Origin: Gammaproteobacteria bacterium
GTDB taxonomy: Bacteria > Pseudomonadota > Gammaproteobacteria > UBA4575
NCBI GenBank assembly: GCA_027297825.1
Contig: JAPUHH010000042.1
Span: 1 to 18,061 of the forward strand
Direction of reading: 5' to 3'
DNA: 18,061 bases
The translations under genes were made by a program, and so were the position numbers. Shown here one piece after another: positions 1 through 5,446 of the stretch; the stretch's first letter is position 1; each line of letters starts with the position of its first letter. The notes under the pieces are model-generated. The model ran no database searches. It was not told where the DNA came from and saw only the letters and a program-made list of their open reading frames with translations.

Positions 1-429
1 TCAGAAGAGGGCGTAGCTCTGGCAGAACAACTCGCCGGGCAAGCCGGCTATGTTAATTACAATACTATCCCGTGGGTCATCTACACCTGGCCTGAAATAG
101 CTTGGGCTGGTAAAACCGAACAACAATGTAAAGAAGAAAAGATAGAGGTTCGTATAGGCGCCTTCCCATTTATGGCCCTAGGTCGAGCACGTGCCATGGG
201 CGATACCCAAGGTTTGATTAAAATTATTGGTGATAAAAACACGGATCAAATTTTAGGGGTGCACATCATAGGCCCGAGCGCATCCGAGCTGATTAGCGAA
301 GCCGTAGTGGCGATGGAAGCAGAACTTTCAACAGAAGATCTTGCACGTACTATCCACGGTCATCCAAGTCTTGCTGAAGGCATGCATGAAGCCGCACTTG
401 CAGTAGACGAGCGTGCGATTCATAGTTAA
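1..429 (+). CDS. lpdA: Dihydrolipoamide dehydrogenase (E3), C-terminal part
   Basis: This is the last 142 residues of a flavoprotein E3 subunit, which reoxidises the dihydrolipoyl group of a 2-oxoacid dehydrogenase complex and passes electrons to NAD+. The 5' part lies outside the window; the frame is open from base 1 to the TAA at 427-429. What remains is the dimerisation domain. It contains the PWVIYTWPEIAWAGKTE stretch typical of E3 enzymes and the GHPSLAE motif near the end, whose His and Glu form the active-site pair that acts across the dimer. The AALAVDERAIHS ending resembles E3 proteins encoded with 2-oxoglutarate dehydrogenase (sucAB-lpd), which is an inference because upstream genes are not visible. 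The gene is the last conserved gene before the accessory island and has no frame damage. Confidence 0.95.
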   Translation, partial: SEEGVALAEQLAGQAGYVNYNTIPWVIYTWPEIAWAGKTEQQCKEEKIEVRIGAFPFMALGRARAMGDTQGLIKIIGDKNTDQILGVHIIGPSASELISEAVVAMEAELSTEDLARTIHGHPSLAEGMHEAALAVDERAIHS

Positions 430-527
430 CTAAAACTTGTAAAACCGAACTCATCATTGAAATGTGTATGCTGGTAACAGAGCATCATGTGCATGTATTA
501 AGATGATATGCGCTCGCATTAATTCGC

Positions 528-660
528 TCGCAGATATTGGGACTGCGGATTACCACACTTTCACGCGGCTGCGCCGTATGTCAAGCGGATGAAGCTGACG
601 CCCTAATTAAAATAAATATTCAATGACTCGCGGTTAATCCGCAGTCCTCAATATGTCGCA
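528..660. mobile_element. MITE-like inverted-repeat element with 5-bp direct repeat
   Basis: Two inverted arms, about 533-554 and 632-655, share a perfect 13-bp core (ggactgcggatta at 540-552 and its complement at 635-647). Complementarity continues to both outer ends with one gap and a few mismatches. The pair is bounded by the 5-mer tcgca at 528-532 and again at 656-660, as expected of a target-site duplication. The interior of about 77 bp has no ORF. It ends 20 bp before the methyltransferase ATG. Alternatives are a large terminator for lpdA or a degenerate recombination site; no family assignment is made. Confidence 0.4.
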
Positions 661-679
661 AAATAATGTGTGATGAATT

Positions 680-1321
680 ATGTTTTTAGCTAAATTAATG
701 CCTCAAAGAGTACTGTCTTTACAGGCAAGAAAACCATCTGGTTTGATTGGGCGGTTTTTGATGGCCAATATTTTTAAAAAAGGGAACAAGGATCTAAATA
801 GCTTTGTAGAAGAGACGCTTAAACTTCAGCCTTCTCATTATGTGTTAGAAGTTGGGTTTGGCCCTGGAGAGTTAATAAATAGAATGGCATCAATCATAAC
901 ACAGGGCCATATCGAAGGAATTGATTTTTCTGATGTAATGCTTAATGAGGCGACTAGAAATAATAAAAAACATATTGCAGCTAATAGAGTAAGAATTCAA
1001 AAGGGTGATTGTGGAAAGTTGAATTTCACTGATGAATCCTTTGACCGAGTATGTTCGGTAAATACGATTTATTTCTGGAATCCTCCTAATGTCTATCTAA
1101 TGGAAATATACCGAGTAATAAAATCTGGTGGGCAGCTTGTGCTAGGACTAAGAGATAAAGAGCAAATAAGCAGGCTTCCCATTGATAAAAGTATTTTTAA
1201 TACATACACACTAAATGAAGTTGTAGAACTATTGTTAAGTATAGGCTTTTCAAATGTGCGCTCTCTGGAAAAAGAGGGAACCCCGTTTACATCATATTGT
1301 GTTGTAGCGACCAAGGCATAA
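680..1321 (+). CDS. Class I SAM-dependent methyltransferase, first gene of the cassette region
   Basis: The 213-residue protein has a Rossmann-type methyltransferase core. Motif I, VLEVGFGPG, lies at about residues 55-63, preceded by a helical N-terminus. An acidic motif II region (EGIDFSDVML) and a post-motif DRVCSVNTIYFW segment follow, and then the IYRVIKSGGQLVLG strand typical of UbiE/Methyltransf_11 small-molecule methyltransferases. The substrate cannot be told. The ATG at 680 has no convincing Shine-Dalgarno sequence; an in-frame ATG seven codons later (MPQRVLS) is an alternative. The TAA overlaps a gcataac box that could be the left core of an attC site, as is usual in integron cassettes. 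Base composition is more AT-rich than lpdA, consistent with acquisition. Confidence 0.8.
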   Translation: MFLAKLMPQRVLSLQARKPSGLIGRFLMANIFKKGNKDLNSFVEETLKLQPSHYVLEVGFGPGELINRMASIITQGHIEGIDFSDVMLNEATRNNKKHIAANRVRIQKGDCGKLNFTDESFDRVCSVNTIYFWNPPNVYLMEIYRVIKSGGQLVLGLRDKEQISRLPIDKSIFNTYTLNEVVELLLSIGFSNVRSLEKEGTPFTSYCVVATKA

Positions 1322-1492
1322 CCATACAATTCATAGCAAGTAGGTCAAGCTCGACGCGCTTAAGCGCGTTTTATACGAGCCGTTGCGTGATGTCGCGCCC
1401 TTAACTCGGAGCGAGGCGATGGGATAGGATTCAAAAAAGGTGTTTCGTAAGGCCAATTTTCAAATCTTTCGGCGGCAAGCTTCGCGTTATAC
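1316..1492 (+). repeat. attC-like site 1 (after the methyltransferase), boundaries uncertain
   Basis: The right core gttatac lies at 1486-1492, in the context cttcgcgttatac. The left partner is either gcataac at 1316-1322, overlapping the methyltransferase stop and pairing at six of seven positions, or ccttaac at 1399-1405, giving a more usual length of about 95 bp. A perfect 16-bp palindrome, acgcgcttaagcgcgt, sits at 1354-1369. The long span may mean that two sites, or a decayed site plus a gene-less cassette, are fused here. Confidence 0.4.
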
Positions 1493-1761
1493 ATTAAGAT
1501 CAGCGTACTAAAAGGATTGCTCATGAGCGCTAAACAAATTCATCGAGGTCGCTGACTTTGCGGAGCAGTGAGATATGAAGTATAGGGTGTGCCGAATAAT
1601 GTGGCACATTGTCATTGCGTTGATTGTCAGAGACTAACCTGAGTGGGACATTCTACTGGTGCGATGTACTCAGAGAAACAATTCCGAAAAATTACTACAA
1701 TGTGCTTCGTAAAATCCCGTGAGTTCGAGTGAAATGTGTAAATTAAACTAAGGATTTGAAT
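1493..1761. other. Non-coding leader segment of the UPF0016 cassette
   Basis: About 270 bp lie between attC-like site 1 and the next gene with no ORF of useful length; the longest plus-strand ATG frame, at 1575, is about 20 codons. At 1529-1570 the string gctaaacaaattcatc, followed by gtcgctgac, resembles the left half of an attC site, but no matching right half is seen. It may be a relic of a lost cassette. No promoter can be assigned with confidence. Confidence 0.3.
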
Positions 1762-2034
1762 ATGGATTGGAAAATATTTTTAACAATATTTGTTTCAGTA
1801 TTCATTGCAGAACTGGGTGATAAAACTCAACTTGCGACAATGCTATTTGCTGCCGACAAGGAGGTGAGCAAATACACTGTATTCATAGCTGCATCGGCTG
1901 CATTAATAGTAGCTTCAGCCATAGGCGTTTTAGCAGGGAGTTTGCTATCAGAATACATAAACGAAAAATACTTGCACTACGTTGCGGGCATTGGCTTTAT
2001 CGCCATTGGTGCATTTACTTTATACAATGTATAA
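1762..2034 (+). CDS. Half-size UPF0016/GDT1-family cation transporter
   Basis: The 90-residue membrane protein carries the family signature ELGDKTQLAT near residues 18-27; its Glu and Asp are the metal-binding residues of the UPF0016 (TMEM165/GDT1/MneA) family, whose members export Mn2+ or exchange Ca2+/Mn2+ for protons. Three hydrophobic segments are visible: residues 5-20 plus the motif, 38-60 and 71-88. The usual bacterial protein has two copies of the motif; this has one, so it would have to work as a dimer or with a second half-protein, which is an inference. The ATG at 1762 is preferred over a TTG at 1756 because aagga at 1750-1754 is correctly spaced. The stop is directly followed by attC-like site 2, so this is cassette cargo. 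Confidence 0.8.
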   Translation: MDWKIFLTIFVSVFIAELGDKTQLATMLFAADKEVSKYTVFIAASAALIVASAIGVLAGSLLSEYINEKYLHYVAGIGFIAIGAFTLYNV

Positions 2035-2037
2035 AAC

Positions 2038-2103
2038 AAATAACAAGCCAAGCACAATCGTTCTGCGTGCTGGACGTCGCTGACGCTCATCTTCGCGTTA
2101 ATA
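2038..2103 (+). repeat. attC-like site 2 (after the UPF0016 gene)
   Basis: The site opens with aaataacaagcc and closes with cttcgcgttaata, with core gttaata at 2097-2103. The length of about 66 bp is typical of attC. Inside is an agcac/gtgct inverted pair (2051-2055 and 2067-2071) and the string gtcgctgacgctc, which recurs in site 4. It begins four bases after the stop of the upstream gene, and the next gene starts 20 bp after it. Confidence 0.7.
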
Positions 2104-2122
2104 ACAAGCAAAAGGAAAAGTC

Positions 2123-3396
2123 ATGAGTCAGGGGAAAAGTATAATAAAGTGTCCTAACTGTGACGAAGAAATTGATGTCAATGATATTTTGTACCATCAA
2201 GTCGATGAGCAGCTTAAAGAAAAGTACAACGATGAGCTAAAAAAAGAAAAAGAAAAGTATGAATTCCAATCATCTAAACTTGCAGAGGATCGTAGGAAAC
2301 TGGAGGCAGAAAAATGCAAGCAAGATGAAGAGATAATAATTAAAAATCAATGCTGGAATTAATGAAAAAGAAACAGCTTTGAAGAAAAAAATTAAGTCAG
2401 AAGCTGAAGAAGAGCAATCAAGCGCTTTTAGCGCATTACGCGAAGAGTTAGATGAAAAATCCTCTAAGATAAAAGAGCTTAATAAGACGACAGTAGAACT
2501 GGAGAAATTCAAAAGAGAAAAAGATGAATTTGAAGAATCAATAAAAGCAGAGTTAGAAAAAGAACTTAGTAAAAACTGATAGAAGGAAAAGAAAGAATTC
2601 AAAAAGAAGAAAGCAATAAGAGTGAACTTAAGTTTAGGGAGCTTGAAAAAAAATTAGAAGACCAAAAAAAGCTAACTGAGGAAATGAAACGGAAGCAAGA
2701 ACAAGGCTCGATGCAAACACAGGGAGAAGTGCAAGAATTGGCCATTGAAGAGTGGTTGGTAGCTAAATTTCCTTTAGATGTGATTCTAGAAATAAAAAAA
2801 GGTGAGCTTGGAGCAGATTGCCTTCAAATAGTACACACGCGCACTCATCAGAATTGCGGAACAATTTACTACGAAAGCAAACGAACAAAATCGTTTCAAC
2901 CTGGATGGATTGAAAAGTTTAAAATGGATATTCGTGAAAAAAACGCAAATATTGGCGTATTAGTAACAGATGTTATGCCAAACGATATGGAACGTCTTGG
3001 ATTAAAAGATGGGTATGGATTTGCTCATTTGATGAGTTTAAAGGCCTTTGTACGGTTCTACGTGAATCGATTATTCAAATAAGCACAGCAATTGTTATGC
3101 AAGAAAACAAAGGTGATAAAATGGGAATGCTTTATGATTTTCTTACAAGCAATGAATTTAGATTGCAGATTGAAGCGATTGTAGAGGGCTTCACCCAAAT
3201 GAAATCTGACTTAGAATCAGAGCAACGTTCAATGCGAAGTATATGGAAGAAACGAGAAAAACAAATAGATAAAGTTTTATTAAATACAACGGATATGTAT
3301 GGCTCAATACGAGGAATTGCTGGAAATGCGGTTCAAACAGTTGCTCTACTAGAGCTGGCATCAGATGACGAATTAGGTTTGCAAATCAACAACTGA
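2123..3396 (+). pseudogene. DUF2130 protein gene broken by three single-base frameshifts
   Basis: Four consecutive reading-frame pieces join into one DUF2130 protein of about 424 residues. It starts MSQGKSIIKCPNCDEEI (a CxxC pair at the N-terminus), continues through a long Glu/Lys-rich coiled coil, then a domain with GEVQELAIEEWL, GADCLQ and YYESKRT, and ends MQENKGDKMGML...LELASDDE. The shifts are an extra A in the A-run at 2342-2346, a missing A in the run at 2571-2575 and a missing G at 3011-3013; re-reading across each restores family-like sequence. The Asp of GAD and the E-x-K of YESK resemble a PD-(D/E)XK nuclease core, which is an inference. The ATG at 2123 follows an aaaagg stretch. 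The TGA overlaps attC-like site 3. As sequenced, no full-length product can be made, unless the shifts are sequencing errors. Confidence 0.85.
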
Positions 3397-3477
3397 CAAA
3401 CGTATGCACTTGGATAAAATAAAGTGGAGAAGCGCAGCGACGCAGCTTTATTTTGCCGGTGAAGCTCCACGTTATAC
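3391..3477 (+). repeat. attC-like site 3 (after the DUF2130 gene)
   Basis: The left end is aactgacaaacg, one base away from the usual taacaaacg start, and it overlaps the DUF2130 stop. The right core gttatac is at 3471-3477. A perfect 9-bp internal stem pairs aaaataaag (3416-3424) with ctttatttt (3446-3454) around a gcgcagcgacgcag loop. The length is 87 bp. The left-box change suggests partial decay. Confidence 0.65.
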
Positions 3478-3504
3478 GTCTCACAACAAAAGGAGAGAGG
3501 ACTA

Positions 3505-3876
3505 ATGAAAGATAAAACACTTTTTGAACGTCTTGGTGGTTATGGTGGCATATCAAAATTTGTTAGTGAATTGTTGCCACGACTGCAAACGGATTCTGAT
3601 TTAGGGCGTTTCTGGGAAAACCGAGGTACGGACGGCATAGCCAGAGAAAAGCAATTACTTATTGATTACCTATGTTCTGTTACTGGTGGTCCGATGTACT
3701 ATACGGGCCGAGATATGAAAACATCTCATTCTGGTATGAAAATTTCCGAAAATGATTGGTCAGTATTTTTGGAGCATGCTGGTGCCACCATGGAATCCCT
3801 AATGATCCCAAAGCAAGAGTGTGACGAGGTTGTTAACTTTGTATTGAGTCTAAAAGACGATATTGTTGAGTTATAA
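3505..3876 (+). CDS. glbN: Group 1 truncated haemoglobin (cassette-borne)
   Basis: The 123-residue protein has the length and order of a 2-over-2 globin: TLFERLGGYGGISKFVSELLPRL at the start, then FWENR, LLIDYLCSVTGGP and the haem-pocket segment RDMKTSHSGMKI. His75 in that segment is at the position of the proximal (F8) haem ligand, and the GG pairs at residues 11-12, 14-15 and 61-62 are typical of group 1. Family members bind O2 or NO and act in NO detoxification or redox protection; the role here is not shown by sequence. The ATG has a strong aaaggagag ribosome-binding site at 3489-3497. It is flanked on both sides by attC-like sites, so it is integron cargo. It is intact, unlike its neighbours. 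Confidence 0.88.
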   Translation: MKDKTLFERLGGYGGISKFVSELLPRLQTDSDLGRFWENRGTDGIAREKQLLIDYLCSVTGGPMYYTGRDMKTSHSGMKISENDWSVFLEHAGATMESLMIPKQECDEVVNFVLSLKDDIVEL

Positions 3877-3882
3877 GGAAAC

Positions 3883-3954
3883 ACATAACAAACTCAGCAC
3901 GCGGGTCAATATTCCGCTGACGCTGAAAATTGGCCAGTGTTGCGGGCCTTATGT
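3883..3954 (+). repeat. attC-like site 4 with a mutated right core
   Basis: The left core acataac (3883-3889) pairs with the right box cttatgt (3948-3954) at six of seven bases, and pairing extends outward through cacata/tatgtg. The mismatch is the first core base, C instead of the invariant G of GTT. Inside, ggtcaat and attggcc form a near-perfect stem around ccgctgacgctg, a loop shared with site 2. The length is 72 bp. Confidence 0.65.
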
Positions 3955-4003
3955 GTATCAAAACTATTATCCAAATTTTAGATGGCCAGCAAGGTAACCT
4001 ATA

Positions 4004-4189
4004 TTGAAAATTGAAATCATAATCATGCCTGATGAAGAGTTGAAGGAAACAGGATATGGAACTATCAAGGCTTGCTATAACGTATTAAATTCAATCGAGA
4101 GGATGGGTTATGGCGTTAAGTTAAACGTTTGTAAAAAAAAGAAGATTTGGGGAATATTGCCAATAGAAAACCAAGCTCGATTGTTTTAG
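4004..4189 (+). pseudogene. Short cassette ORF, probably frameshifted and truncated
   Basis: A TTG-started frame of 61 codons (an in-frame ATG at 4025 is the alternative) reads KIEIIIMPDEELKETGYG, then ACYNVLNSIERMGYGVKLNVCK. It then enters a run of eight A's (4133-4140) and continues as KKIWGILPIENQARLF. Reading one frame over after the A-run instead gives KEDLGNIANRKPSSIVLA, which looks like a more natural continuation before it stops at 4201. The N-terminal pattern recalls, from memory, D-Ala-D-Ala ligase-like ATP-grasp proteins, but the ATP-grasp core is absent, so no function is assigned. A further open stretch (about 4190-4260) in a third frame runs into attC-like site 5. It probably derives from a longer cassette gene that has decayed. 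Confidence 0.45.
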
Positions 4190-4252
4190 CTTATATAATT
4201 TAATGGAATTGATGAATGAATCACCTTGGAAGGAGGGCTCTATTAGAGAGTG

Positions 4253-4319
4253 GCCTAACAAGTGCTTACACTCGAACTGCCATGCGCATCTGGAGCTTCC
4301 GTTGATTTTGGCGTTATGT
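4253..4319 (+). repeat. attC-like site 5 (right end of the array)
   Basis: The left core gcctaac at 4253-4259 matches the RYYYAAC consensus exactly and is followed by aagtgctt. The right core gttatgt is at 4313-4319, in the context ttggcgttatgt. At 67 bp it is the most canonical site of the set. No further site is seen downstream before yaiI, so this is the right edge of the array. Confidence 0.7.
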
Positions 4320-4344
4320 TTTTCTTAAGCACAAAGGAGGATAA

Positions 4345-4452
4345 ATGGCGATATACGCCAATTTTTTAGTAATTCTTTCTGACTTAGTATTATCGTGTTG
4401 CGCTAAGGCGGAAATAATTCTCTCGACACCGATTACAGTTACAAACTCATGA
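4345..4452 (+). CDS. 35-residue ORF directly after the last attC, unknown
   Basis: A small ORF begins MAIYANFLVILSDLVLSC and ends with a TGA at 4450-4452. It has a strong ribosome-binding site (aaaggagg at 4333-4340) with four bases before the ATG, and starts 26 bp after the core of attC-like site 5, as cassette genes do. The first half is hydrophobic and could be a short membrane segment or signal peptide. It may be the 5' stump of a cassette gene whose remainder and attC were deleted. It is not recognised as a member of any family. Confidence 0.35.
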   Translation: MAIYANFLVILSDLVLSCCAKAEIILSTPITVTNS

Positions 4453-4479
4453 ATGATAAAATATAAGGAAAATAATCTT

Positions 4480-4924
4480 ATGCAATGGGCAGTGTATTTA
4501 TCCGGCGAAATTCACACGGGATTGGCGCCAACAGCTTAAGCAAGGTGCTGAAACGCATCAGTTACCGATCACATTTACCTCGGCCGTGACTGATCATGCG
4601 GCTAGTGATACGGCCGGAGATGTTCTAGGTAAAGAGGTTGAGGACTTCTGGCGCGATCATAAATCTTCAAAAGTGAATGGTATACGAACCAAAACACTTA
4701 TTGAAAGATGTGATATCGCAGTAGTACGCTTTGGTGATAAATATAAACAATGGAACGTAGCATTTGATGCAGGCTACTGCGCTGCGCTAGGGAAACCTTA
4801 TGTTACTTTGCATAATGATGACATTATTCATCCTTTGAAAGAAGTCGATGCCGCAGCCATGGCCTGGGCGCAGACACCTGAGCAAGTGGTGGAGATACTT
4901 AAATATGTCATTAGCAAACAATAA
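4480..4924 (+). pseudogene. ytoQ: YtoQ family protein with one frameshift near the start
   Basis: The ATG at 4480 opens MQWAVYLSGEIHT, the exact start of the YtoQ family, but the frame then hits a TAA at 4537-4539. Removing one G from the ggg at 4518-4520 joins it to DWRQQLKQGAETHQ, then VTDHAASDT, DFWRDHKSSKVNGIRTKTL, RFGDKYKQWNVAFDAGY and a normal C-terminus, 147 residues in all. YtoQ has a nucleoside 2-deoxyribosyltransferase-like fold of unsettled function. A shorter product from the GTG at 4586 would lack the conserved N-terminal strand. It sits between the last attC-like site and yaiI, without an attC of its own, so it may be a native gene at the array edge. A single homopolymer error in the read could also explain the shift. 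Confidence 0.8.
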
Positions 4925-4957
4925 GCGATCTAGACACGACTACAGGAGTGATAGGCT

Positions 4958-5434
4958 ATGAAAATTTGGGTAGATGCTGATGCATGTCCTGTGGTGATCA
5001 AAGATATTCTTTTTAGAGCTGCAGAGCGTACCAATGTGCAGCTAACGCTAGTCGCTAATCAGGCAATTCGAAAGCCTCCATTTAAAAACATCACTATGCT
5101 ACATGTTCCCTCTGGTTTTGATGCGGCGGATAATGAAATTGTTAAAAGGCTCGATGCAGGTGATCTTGTTATTACCTGTGATATTCCATTAGCTGCAGAA
5201 GTCATTGATAAGGGTGGGCTGGCACTTAATCCGCGTGGTGAAATGTATTCTGCAGACAATATTAAAACGCGTCTAGAGACGAGGAATTTCATGGATACCT
5301 TGAGGGGCAGTGGCGTACACACTGGTGGCCCATCGCCGATTAGTCAAAGTGATCGACAGGCATTTGCTAATCATTTGGATAAGTTTCTAAATAATTTAGA
5401 ACAGAGTTTATTGAACGGAAAGTTTAATAACTAA
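4958..5434 (+). CDS. yaiI: YaiI/YqxD family protein (DUF188, UPF0178)
   Basis: This 158-residue protein matches the family along its whole length (E. coli YaiI is about 150). It opens MKIWVDADACPVVIKDIL with the conserved acidic DAD, followed by RAAERT, VPSGFDAADNEIV, a VITCDIPLA strand with a second conserved Asp, LNPRGEMY and the C-terminal SGVHTGGPSPISQSDRQAF motif. The acidic residues on a PIN/NYN-like fold suggest a nuclease-type active site, but no activity is established. A clear aggag sits nine bases before the ATG. It lies 33 bp downstream of the broken ytoQ on the same strand and ends 12 bp from the convergent deaD stop. It is intact. Confidence 0.92.
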   Translation: MKIWVDADACPVVIKDILFRAAERTNVQLTLVANQAIRKPPFKNITMLHVPSGFDAADNEIVKRLDAGDLVITCDIPLAAEVIDKGGLALNPRGEMYSADNIKTRLETRNFMDTLRGSGVHTGGPSPISQSDRQAFANHLDKFLNNLEQSLLNGKFNN

Positions 5435-5446
5435 GAAACATTGTGT

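Larger units (their letters stand above)
1316..4319 (+). other. Integron cassette array without integrase (CALIN)
   Basis: Four to five short genes, all on the plus strand, are separated by non-coding segments of about 65-180 bp. Each segment begins at the upstream gene's stop with a TAAC-type box and ends with a GTTA-type core (GTTATAC, GTTAATA, mutated CTTATGT, GTTATGT). Genes and attC-like sites alternate in the standard cassette orientation. Neither a tyrosine-recombinase integron integrase nor a recognisable attI is present between lpdA and yaiI. The boundaries follow the first and last attC-like sites. The methyltransferase may be the first cassette, with its left site lost. The products are unrelated to each other, as is normal for cassette cargo. 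Confidence 0.7.

Noticed and set aside
430..680. Possible attI site or integron integrase remnant left of the array
   Set aside because: No frame here encodes recombinase-like sequence and no attI-type core is recognisable; the main structure is the inverted-repeat element.
1575..1637. ORF of about 20 codons (MKYRVCRIMWH) before the UPF0016 gene
   Set aside because: It has no ribosome-binding site and its length is within chance expectation.
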